A DNA stretch of 64,000 nt from Lumbricus terrestris (taxonomy: Eukaryota; Annelida; Clitellata; Crassiclitellata; Lumbricidae). The notes beneath the pieces were generated by a model. The model had not been told where the DNA came from. It saw only the letters and a program-made list of their open reading frames with translations, and ran no database searches. Where the stretch lies: NCBI GenBank assembly GCA_949752735.1, contig OX457037.1, positions 12,080,358-12,144,357 of the forward strand, written 5' to 3'. This document shows positions 1 through 51,058 of the stretch, one piece after another. Made by a program: the position numbers and the translations under genes. The first letter of the stretch is position 1; each line of letters begins with the position of its first letter.

Positions 1-222
1 GTTAACTCACTTTGGAAATTTTTTACTTGAGTGAACCACTGACCCTCTCTAGCAAAAATTTCCACACTTCCACTGGCCACGGCCTTCCTTTGTAGCCAAT
101 GCATTCTTGTTTTCAACATTTGCTGTCATTCTGTGTACTCCAGTCGCAATAAAAAAGAATTTAATTGAATATATGGATGGACCTGATGGTGATAAATAAT
201 TATAATCAAGAAGAGGTTCACG

Positions 223-614
223 CATAGGTGGAGTTTATCAGGGACTAAGCCCTCCAAAAAGTCCAATAATGTTTTACCGTGTAAATGGCATCTTTCCCCG
301 GCTTAGCCCCCCTAAGAACTTTAAAGTGAACGAGTAAAAAAAGGTCATCAACTTTTTGGGGCGGGGAAATGTAGTACTTTTTGGGGTGGGGAAATGTAGT
401 ACTTTTCATGAGATTTAAACTAGACGACTAAGAAAAAGAAGAAAAAAGTTAACTTTTTTGGCCGAGGAAATGTAGTACTTTTCATGAGATTTAAACTTGA
501 CGACTAAAAAAAGTCATCAACTTTTTTGGGCTGGGGAAAAAAAAATTCTGCGCGGCTAGTTCAGGATCAAAGTTTTACAGCCCCACCCCAAACAAAAAGC
601 AAACTCCACCCATG
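223..614. mobile_element. 392-bp TIR element with 8-bp target-site duplication
   Basis: Termini CATAGGTGGAGTTT and AAACTCCACCCATG are inverted repeats (13 of 14), flanked by GGTTCACG at 215-222 and 615-622, an exact 8-bp duplication. The interior has two to three direct repeats containing GGGGAAATGTAGTACTTTT and no ORF. An 8-bp duplication is typical of hAT-type transposition; non-autonomous. Confidence 0.85.
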
Positions 615-929
615 GGTTCACGAGTTCCAATCTGTCTTCTTGTAACATGTTTCACTAGAGTGGTCCACAAAATTCATCTAACAGATTTCAGTTCTCCACA
701 AGGCTTGTTTTGTTCCTTATCATTATTATAATAATCACATAAAATTTTAATGGAAATAAATAAAATTTAGAGGTCAACCCATTTGACACTTTTTATGCTA
801 TTTGGACAGATGTAAATAAATTGTTCGGTAATGGTTAATGTACGACCTGAGCGACATTGAGCGATGTCTGGGGAGATTCCATTTCTCAATTACCGTACTT
901 CAACACTGGCATTGACCTGAGAGTCACCT

Positions 930-1250
930 TCTTGAATGCCGTTCACCATTTTTGGGATTGCCAAGAGTTTTTCCTGACAAATTCCAGTGACAATAGTAGC
1001 TATGCGGTCCATATTTTCCTTTGATCCGTCGATTCTGAACAACATTTTGCCTTCTCAGTGAGGTTATAGCAGGCCTGCCAGTGTGCACTCTTTTTCTTGC
1101 ATTGTACCTAGCTGCTTCTTGTCCTTCTTTTATTCCGAACTTCTAGAAAGTGGTATTTCTGAAATCAATGTAATAATCAATCGCCAGTGTGACATCTTCA
1201 TCTACAGACCAAGGATCACGGTCTGGAAGGCCAACATGAAACAAAGCACC
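930..1250 (-). pseudogene. Degenerate coding remnant of unknown origin
   Basis: One minus-strand frame reads SVDEDVTLAIDYYIDF, then after a single in-frame TAG, KFGIKEGQEAARYNARKR, TGRPAITSLRRQ and beyond, about 90 codons. Farther upstream on the same strand (1400-1620) a Lys/Arg-rich stretch is open. I do not recognise a family; a decayed transposon protein or an exon of an unrelated gene are possible. Confidence 0.3.
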
Positions 1251-1774
1251 AACAACTAAACTAAAGAGGACTGGATGATGTTCTTGGATCTTTTTTTAAT
1301 AATGAGGCAGTTAGTAGCAGCTGTTTATGCAGACATTGTAGAGTGTAAATGTATTGATTACGTACTAGGACTAAGTTGTCGGATACTCTTCAATGTAATC
1401 AAATTGTTCTATAGATGCCTATGCAGAAAGTTCACCTGCTACTTCATAACTGCCTTTTGTCTTCGGTTCTTCATTTTAGTTTTCACCATTCTTTCTTTTT
1501 CCTGCGGTTGCCTCTTTCTGCTTTCTTTTGCTGCTGTCTTTGAGTTTACTCCACTCATGCTGCTGGAAAATAGTCTGCTCTTTGTAGGACCTATTCGAAG
1601 GATATCCCGATCTTAGTCTTGCTGGATTTCTGTCATCACATCCTTTGAGGCAATATCGAACAATATTTGAAGATCACTCTTGAACATGTCGTCTTCATCC
1701 TGTCACTTTCTCTTTATAGTGGTCAGAGGTAGTACTAGGTAGTTCTGGTAAAGCTTTGGCAGTTTCCTTACACA

Positions 1775-2010
1775 CCTGGGCCCGTATGTACATGAGGGTA
1801 TAACTCTTGTATATGGCTTAAATCTGGGCTAATCAGGAATACTGGGTTATTTCCGTATGCACGGCTTGAGATTAGCGAACTAAACTAGGTATAACGTTAT
1901 CCCAATTCCGAGGAAGGAGTACGTCGGCTACTCCCATTGTGAACAATAGACGGCCGACGTTAGCTGGACAGCGCGAACAATAGGCAGCCGTCGACATTTC
2001 CCTGGGGCCC
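1775..2010 (+). repeat. Dispersed repeat, copy 1
   Basis: About 220 bp, containing GGTATAACGTTATCCCAATT and ACAATAGACGGCCGACGTTA, found again in inverted orientation at 46320-46525. Short internal gaps and about 10-15% divergence by eye. No clear TIRs or ORF. Confidence 0.85.
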
Positions 2011-3693
2011 GTCGTTAGGTCTGAATCTGTTTATCCCCCGCTGGCACCGACCGCATATAAATATCTTTCACGCATGCGCGCTCAGCTATAACCTATTGAA
2101 TTGGGGGAAGAGCATGCATCGTCGGCTGCAAGGAATGTGTAGCTTAGTTATTCTGTTTGCTATTTTGTTTCGTGCATACGGATACATTCCAATGGCTATA
2201 TCGGGAATTACTAAGTCGCGTTTAGGCACTAAACATGGATAGCCTTATGCCATGTCTTGTACATACCGGCCCAGCTGTGTTGGTATTCTGACAAGCACCC
2301 AAATACAAACAACTGCATCATAGGCCATTTTGTGGCTTTCCGGAAGGGGTCTCCCTTTAGTGATATGATTAAACTAAAGCTATTGCTGTGCATCCAGGCT
2401 TCGTGGTAATCTTGCAGTGGACAATCGAGAAACTGGTTTTTCCATAGCCAGTGCTCTGGGTCGGATCTCAAATTAGACGAAGCCATATTAGTCTAATAAC
2501 GAAGGTTAACATGACGTAAAGACATTATCAGCACTCAATTAAAATGTTCAGAATGGGTTGACCTCTAAATGTTGCGCAATCAGGCTGAAATTTTACAGGG
2601 AGACTATCTACCCCAAGTGGACAAAAATAAGCCTTGTGGAGAAAGAATTCTAACAACTTAATTTTTTGGCTATGGTTTGTGGACCAGTCTAATGTTTCAC
2701 CCATAATTATAGAGGTCCATCCACAGTTGCTCGGGACCATTAAGAAATGTACAACAAACAGTTCAACCAGTTTTTCTTTCAAATCAGCCCTCATCAAACA
2801 CATGTCGCGTTTTATCAGGAACGAAACAACAAAATGTGGCATAAATGTTAAAACTACTGATATGCACGAATAGTCTATCATAATTTACAATTCGGTACAG
2901 ATAAAAACAAGTAAACAGCAGTTCTACAATATCTCATTTTCAACTGTTCCGTCTGAACCTTAAATTGCTTAAAAAAATGTCTTTTCTAATACAATCTGAT
3001 CCCCTTCCTATGGTCCCATCCCGTCTTTATCACCAATAAACCAGTCTCAACCACAAAACTCAGTTTTTTCTTGTCCCACTTAATAAAATCTGGTGTCTCA
3101 AGACCAGTGCATGATCATCTGCATTGGTTTGTAAAACGTTAAACAAGTATTACGTCTAGCCAGAGTATTGCAAATGGTGCCAAATGGGCAGATCAGTATA
3201 TATTAGATGTAGAAAATGTTTCGTTGTTCAATTAAAATCCACCACTCTTAAGATTCATATTAATGATAACTCATGATTAATATACTCAACGAAAAAGCTG
3301 TCTTTTTTAAATGCTCGAAGGTCCATCTCAAGACCCATGACTTCATAACATGATTTCAATCCGTTCTATCACAGCGTCAATTCGTAATAACTCATTCATT
3401 TACTCAAAACTGCAACTCCACAAAAGCAGACACACCTACTCCACTTCTCTTGGCTAAACCACATAGATCTGGTCCAATGTCAACGCGCATTTAAAAGTAC
3501 AAAGACTATACATCGTAATTATAAAATGTTGTTCTACAACTGCTTTAACAGTATTCAGATATTAGATATCATATGCATGGTCCATGCGTGTTTACATAAT
3601 TAGTAGTCCTCGTAAAACTCCACATACATGTACGTATGCACGATATGCATGCATGATACACATGCAGGCTTGTGTGGAGATACATGCCAGCAT
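2011..3693. other. Region downstream of SCRIB without recognised genes
   Basis: AT-rich sequence with only short, unconvincing ORFs on both strands and no clear repeat boundaries. From 3794 to 4452 and 4557 to 5091 it is likewise non-coding, with (AT)n near 3830-3955 and CTCTGT repeats near 4400. Confidence 0.6.
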
Positions 3694-3793
3694 TTAAGGA
3701 CACACATAATCAGAGTCCGATAATAGTTTGTAAGCACCACGAATAAAAATGATTACACACAGCTCGATAGCATCTCTACACCTCAGGGTATAT
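3694..3793 (+). repeat. Direct duplication, copy 1
   Basis: About 90 bp including CAGAGTCCGATAATAGTTTG and CAGCTCGATAGCATCTCTAC, repeated at 4453-4556 with about three substitutions and a small indel at the left edge. Confidence 0.9.
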
Positions 3794-4452
3794 ACAAAGA
3801 TTCATCATATTTATATACACATGAATATAGCTATATATATATATATAACCTAATGTATATAAATATATGCATATGCATACATTCTTGATTACACTGTATA
3901 AAATGAATATATATATATGCATGTAACTATGTATGCATATATATACATATACCGGTAAATATATATGTCATAACGCATTTCATCAATTACAAACTCAGTG
4001 ACACTGTGGCATAGTAACATCGTTTGGTCCTGACGTCTGCATAAATTTGCATAATATAATGGTCCAACATTTACACTGAATCTCTCGAGATGGTGTCTAG
4101 CACGCAACTGGAGCAAGACTGGGGTGAGGCAGCTTCAGAGCAACTCGGTCACTGTCTCCATTCGTGAGGCAGTGAAGCAGTGTTAGTTACTGATAAGATT
4201 CGAAAGATGACACGACCCAGATTCAACGAAACAACGCATCAGAGGTCATCTACGAATTGCCTGTAACAGCAAACAGCAATTGTATGTAAAAGTGTCATAA
4301 TGGAGCCACTTCCAGTCTGTAATTAGCAAATCAATCCGTCCTTATTAAAGTCCATTCACTCCACTCTGTGTGGTACTCTCCTTTCTGGATCACTAACTAC
4401 ATCTCTGTCTCTGTCTCTGTCTCTCTCCCTCCGTCTCCTAAAGACACCTTTT

Positions 4453-4556
4453 TTAAGGACATAAGTTACATAATCAGAGTCCGATAACAGTTTGTAAGCA
4501 CCACGAATAAGAATGATTACACACAGCTCGATAGCATCTCTACACCTCAGGGTATA
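4453..4556 (+). repeat. Direct duplication, copy 2
   Basis: Second copy of the 3694-3793 segment, about 760 bp downstream; flanked by CTCTGTCTCTGT and CATCCGTCC microsatellites. Confidence 0.9.
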
Positions 4557-5091
4557 CATCCGTCCGTCCATCCATCCAGTCCATCCGTCCGTCCATCCAT
4601 CCGTCCGTCACAGGCCACACGAAGTCTAAGAATTAATACACACACGCCACCCTTCTCTGTGGTCCTAATGAACCCGGGCCACTAACTGCGTGGGTTACTT
4701 CCACCAAAAAACCCCAGCAATACGCTAAGTGACCACAATTGCAAGACCATTGCGTACTTCATGGCAATAATTTACAGTGGAAGATGTTTATAGTTCGAAT
4801 GTTGTACCCATATTGACAGTTGATTATTGTTAAGACTTATACGTACACTACAATGCTGATAGGCAATCGACTTACAGAAGAACTTACTTATTTACTTACT
4901 TAATAGAAACTCTTAACAACATTGTAAACAAATTCAGAGACAACATGGTCAAAAATATAGATGTCTAATTTATCTGGCGATATTTCAAAATGACCTCATC
5001 ATAAATTACAACACGATTGGAAAAGCAAAGTACATGCAAATAAAATTCAGATAACTGGATTATGCCACAATCTTTTTCCATAACTGGCGTC

Positions 5092-45718
<40,627 letters not shown>

Positions 45719-46319
45719 ACAGTCGAAACGATGCGAGTATTTTTTAATATAAAACGATTTGTCGTTCGTCGGGTAAACCGTTTCCCCAATCTTTGAAAAT
45801 CTGATGGAATTTATTTCCGTTGAAATACCTACGCTGCTCTCGTCTCACCTGCCATTTTGAAACTTTTACACTCACGCTTTTTAGCCGCCACCTGGTGATT
45901 GGCAGAAGAAGAAGATGCGGTCGCGAAGCGCAATAGGCCTACTAAGAATATTGGTGTGTGCGTGGGAGAAACTTGATAGGAACGAAATTAATAGACACGA
46001 TTAATCTATGACAGAAAATGACTAATTTAGTAATTGTCACTGGCGGCGCCAGCTATAACAATTTAAGCAGGTCGCGTCAAGGTCATTATGAGCTATTTTC
46101 AGGTCGAAGAAATTAAAGCCAAAGACGGTGTTATAATTATCAAATACAATCAGCGTCCAAGGCCGCATCCATTTGAACTAACCAATAAAAAACAATAAAA
46201 ACTTCATAACACGGATGCTGCATAAAACGTTTATTAGGCTTTGTTCTTTGCTCTCTTTGTGCTAGTTTAAATATTAACTATAGGCCTAAAGGCCTATATC
46301 ATATTTTTACAGAACCAGG

Positions 46320-46525
46320 CTGCCTATTGTTCACGCTGTCCAGCTAACGTCGGCCGTCTATTGTTCACAATGGGAGTAACCGGCCTCGGAGTTGGAATAA
46401 CGTTATACCTTGTTTAATTCGCTAATCTCAAGCCATGCATACGGAAATAATCCAGTATTCCGGAATAGGCCAGATTTAAGCCATGTATAAGAGTTATTCC
46501 CTTAGGCCTATGTGCATATACGGCC
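46320..46525 (-). repeat. Dispersed repeat, copy 2 (inverted)
   Basis: The inverted copy of 1775-2010, including TAACGTCGGCCGTCTATTGT and GGAATAACGTTATACCTTG. It lies 600-800 bp upstream of the SCRIB start codon. Confidence 0.85.
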
Positions 46526-47090
46526 CAGAAGTTCACGACCTGTGAATAAAATAGGAGGATCAAATGACTTAATTACTGCGACCTATGGTGGCGCCGCCAC
46601 TGCATAATTATGGTAGCCTAATTAAGTGGAATTGCTGACAGTCAGTCTTAAAAATAAGCGAAATTGTGTCATTAAAAAACTGCATAAAATTATAATTAGA
46701 AATGCTATATAATGCTTTATAGCAATTGATTAGCAGTTTGTTGACAATTGTTGAAGGACTTATTTCCGAAACCTGATAAGTCCATTTTTTGAAAAAATTA
46801 TGCCTGGGCAATTAGTAAATGCGGCAATTCATGGTTTTTTAAGTTTGGCGACAAAATCGCTTAAGTCCCATATCAGCAGCCTAGTAAAACTCGGTGCTGC
46901 TTCAAAAAACGGTTATGTCCTGCATACCTTTTTCGTTTCCAAAACCTGATTTTTCACTTATTCTTGAGTGAACTTAACAGGTTTTTGGAATAAACCCTTC
47001 AATTAACATAATTTATAAATAATAGCACTAGCCTATGGCTAATGCCTGCAGGTAGGCCAAAGAGGGCCTAGACCAAGGCTATAGGTGTAG

Positions 47091-48087
47091 CACAGTATAA
47101 ATAATCAACAGTAGGTCTACTTCGAACCTCGCTGTCGTCAGAATAAGTGACGAAATTTGAAAGTGAGGTTGGCCCCGCCCACTGTCATCCGCCATTTTCG
47201 CAGCAATACACGCCATTTACTATTAATAGCAACACATTTGTCCGGGCAATTATGTCTTAAACCCGGACATTTACTAAGGCAAACAAATTTTTGCATGAAA
47301 AGTTTTGAAATAGACTAAACCAAAGAATATATGGTAGAAATCCTAACAAAATACGATAAGGGGAAATAATTTAAAAATTTAATTTAGTTTTGAGCAGACG
47401 ACCAACAGCTATGCCTATATGAGTTTGTTTACATTTCAAGGACTGGCGGAAGTACGATTTATCTGCTGGAAACACAGTGAAATTACCGATTTAAAAAATT
47501 AAATATCGATTAATATATTTATTATCTCAACTATGTAAATGTCGATCTTGGAGACAAAAATAAATAAAATTTTATGCAAAAACTCGGCAGTTTGTGGTCG
47601 ATAACTACCCCGCACTTAAGGCCACGATCATGGATGGATGGATCCGATTTGACCAGGGTCTATGACAACAGAGGCCGTTACCCTGGACAGAAATTTGCTC
47701 GGCGTATTACAGCACTCGAGAGCATTCTTCTTTCGAAGTTTTTTGCTGCGCTCATAATGCATAGGCGATGACTAAGCGAAAAGCTATACGAACAGTCATA
47801 ATTTGTACCACAATAATTAACGATTTAAACATATTTCCCCATGTTGGAATTTATTCGGATTTCTACTGTAGTTTAGTAGGGTATTTACGTACAATATTCT
47901 GCCCAAAAAGGTCTGCCATAGTAAATGTCCGGGTTCATGACGAATTTCCCGTATTTTTGACTGACCTATATGTGATGTCTATGCTTGTCATTTGCTACCA
48001 AAATGGAGGCTAACCACGTGACCAAAGAAAAAAAGTTGTCAATAGGCAGCAATGCGAGTAGACCTACTGTTGATTATCTATACTGTG
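47091..48087. mobile_element. 997-bp TIR element between SCRIB and VPS35L
   Basis: The outer 31 bp at 47091-47121 (starting CACAGTATAAATAATCAACA) is inverted at 48057-48087 with about one mismatch. A second, inner inverted pair sits at AAACCCGGACATTTAC (near 47260-47275) and GTAAATGTCCGGGTT (near 47920-47935). Short ORFs inside do not resemble a transposase I recognise. Flanks GGTGTAG and GGTGAAG may be a decayed target duplication. Confidence 0.8.
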
Positions 48088-49289
48088 GGTGAAGGCACAG
48101 GCACTCGATTGATGACCGCCTATTACAGCATCTAAAGCAGCTTAGCAGTTTCGTTTCTCGTTTCCTTCTCTGTGGAAGGTCATCGTCACATTCTTTGAGC
48201 ACTACTGTCCTGTGAATGCTGTATTTATTTTCATTTGCTTCTTTTGTCATGTTACTGTGCTACCATAATTTGATGGTTCAATATTGAAATAAGTTCATAT
48301 AAGTTGATATAACTGGGCAAAACCTCGAAAACTTTTCAATCTTGTTAATTCTATAATTTTTATGTAGCGACATCTTGCGATTGGAGAAAGAGTGCGGTGG
48401 TGCGGTGGGCGTGTAGATGGAAATTTAAGTTTATGTTGGAAAAAACTTTTATTTTCTAAAAACGGTGAGTGCTGCGGAGAGAGAGAGAGGCACAAGCTTT
48501 CTTTTAAAATTGTGATAATACTTGGATTTTTCTTCTACACGAAGATAGTGTTTGCATGAGGCTATTTTTGCCCATTCGGGTAATATCGGCCTAACACCGA
48601 AGATGTCATATGACCTGGGATGAGTTGTGTAGTTGGTTACTGATTGCGGATGAAGATTTCGGGAGAAATTTGGAAGTTTGTGATCATTTTTAATAAATTC
48701 AAAGAAATTATTTGTCAAACAGTCGGCTTGTAACTCCTAGTATAGTTTCGAACTGCACCTAAGCCGGATATTGCCATCGGATAAAAAATTCTGTTACAGG
48801 TCACGTAAAGAGGTAAACCCAAAACCCAAATCCCGTAAACGCTAAAAATGTAAAAAGCCCGATTCTTTTACAGAAAGCGGCGAAAATTATTAAGAGTTAA
48901 ATTAAATACATGTCATTATGGCCCCTTACTGTTGTTTACAACACAATTAAGTATCTAAAAATCATTAGGTTGTGTGTTTCGCTCTTATAAAAGCCGAAAT
49001 TTGTAAATCCATTCTGTGTAGGTACATCGCTGAACTGTTGCTTAGCGCAAACGACTATGGTCTCGCCATTAGATGGTGTTTAAATACTAAACAGGTTGAA
49101 GAAATGAAATAAATGAGTTGAAAGGTAGTCTCTGAATGTGATGTAATGCAACAATAGCTTAGCACATCATAGGTGTTGAACTGTTGGTTTATGAAAATGC
49201 ATTTGACATTGTGGTTAAAAGCAGACTTGTGTGCTTTGACCAACGTCCTGTTTCTTTTTTGCTTACAAGTTTTTAATCTAATTTTGTAG
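48088..49289. other. VPS35L upstream region
   Basis: Presumably holds the VPS35L promoter and a non-coding first exon, because a 3' splice site sits just before the coding start. I could not place a TATA box or CpG island. The stretch 45720-46319 plays the same role for SCRIB. Confidence 0.45.
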
Positions 49290-49321
49290 GCTCTCATTTG
49301 ATTTTGACCGATAGAAAAGCA

Positions 49322-51058
49322 ATGGCTGCGCTGGAGTGGAAGCCAAGGCAGAGGAATTATCTTCAGGAGGCAAGGTCTGAGGCAGTTACTTTGGAAGAGG
49401 TTCAGACACATCCTCTTCAAGGTCACACAATAACAGTTGTCGATCGAACCGACAAAAAGGAGAAGGTCACTTCCGATGGCTACCTCGATCCGCTGTCCGC
49501 ATTCGAAGCCGGTGATCCTCTATCGCAATTCGCAGCCGAGGTTGATCCGTTGTCTCGTGCAACAAGCAACCAGACGTTGGCGAAAGGAGAGAAACACTCG
49601 AGCAAAGAGAAGTCGATGGACGATTCTTTCGAGCCGTGGTCGTCAAAGCGCGCCGGGATCCTCAGCAAGTTCACAACCTCTGAGAAGCTGACGATGATGG
49701 TGTCGCTCGCAAGTTCAGACAAGACGACGCAAGTCGGTTCGAAAGCGGCCGTCACCGTCACGGACAAGGTGAAGAACCGGCTGGAGCAGCTGGACGACCT
49801 GGACGAGGGTTCCGTGCAGGAAATGCTGAACCTCAGCCAGCAGGACTACATCCATCGCATCGAGGAATACAACGCCGCCCTCGTCACCGCCTGGAACCAG
49901 GACCAGAAGGTGAAGTCGCTTAAGATCGTCATCCAGTGTGCAAAGCTTCTCTCGGACGTCTCTGTCATTCAGTTCTACCCGAGCAAATTCGTTCTGATCA
50001 CCGACATTCTCGATACGTTCGGTCGACTCGTCTTCGATCGAATCCTAAGCAAATCGTCAACGAACGGCGCGCAGAAAGGCGTCAAACCGCTGACGGATAA
50101 CTTCACCACCGATCAGATCCCGGAGTCAGCGAAAGAGACGTGTCGCAACTGGTTCTTCAAGATCGCTTCGATTCGCGAACTGATTCCACGGTTCTACGTC
50201 GAAGCGGCCATCCTCAAGTGCTATGGGTTTCTGCAGACGGGGGAACACAACAAAGCGCTTGTTCGGCTCGTGCAGATGACCCGCGGAATCGGGGACCCCC
50301 TTGTCGGGGTTTACGCACGGTGCTACCTCTGTCGGGTCGGGATCATCATTTCACCCAAGTTTCGCGATCACCTGATGCCTTGCTACGACGACTTTATTCA
50401 AATGTACGGTCAGATTCAGGCGGACAGCGTTCAGAACATTCTTGCCGCGCAGAAGCTCGAGCTGTCTCGTTATCTGGTCATCTATTCCCCGGCGCTTGAC
50501 TGGATCCTGCAGTGCATTGCAAACCGCGCCAACGAGGCGGTCCTGGACTCAGTCCTCGGTAAGTGCCAGGCCAAATGCAACCGGGCGCTACTGCACAATT
50601 CGATTATCCTCGCCTTCAAGCCGGCGTTCATCGCGGGCCGTGCCGTGGAGTTCGCGAACATGATCCGAGAATGTGAGGAGCTTGGTTTTCCGAAACATCT
50701 GCTCTACCGTAGTCTCGGGCTGTGCGTTGTGTCGGCTAGTCCCCCTGACGATCAGCGCCTCACGTTGCTTAACGATGTCTGGAAGGCCGTCACGAAGTTG
50801 ACGAATCCAAGCGAATACATCGGATGTGCGGAGGTGTGGATTGAGTATGTTCTCCAGTTATTCGGGAAGAGGGAGCTCAACACGTTCCTCGCTGATATTA
50901 TAAAGCATATGACACCAGATCGGGCTTACGAGGATCACTACCCTCAGCTGCAGGGAATCATCACGAAGATCCTGGTCCATAAGAAGGATATGTCCGAGCT
51001 GTTTGGTCTTGACAAGTTCATGGCTTTCATCGATATGTTCCAGAAAGAATCGGTCAAG
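49322..51058 (+). CDS. VPS35L: VPS35L coding exon 1, unusually long
   Basis: 579 codons without an intron, ending ESVK before donor GTCAGC. A TTTTGTAG acceptor at 49282-49289 suggests the exon begins at 49290 with about 32 nt of 5' UTR spliced to an upstream non-coding exon, not located. Reading past the donor gives an ORF to 51136, which is intronic. The exon is GC-rich with many G/C-ending codons, unlike the AT-rich flanks. Confidence 0.95.

Noticed and set aside
1275..1616. 113-codon plus-strand ORF rich in Leu, Phe and Cys
   Set aside because: Composition is that expected from antisense of a Lys/Arg-rich stretch, and no domain or splice context supports it.
47574..47771. 65-codon ORF inside the 997-bp TIR element as a transposase
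   Set aside because: Too short, with no DDE or other catalytic pattern I could see.
49298..49321. Upstream in-frame ATG as VPS35L start
   Set aside because: The ATG at 49322 gives a start aligned with known VPS35L proteins; the extra eight residues have no counterpart.
50140..50499. Alternative-frame ORFs inside the large VPS35L exon
   Set aside because: GC-rich coding sequence leaves shadow frames open; the VPS35L frame explains the region fully.
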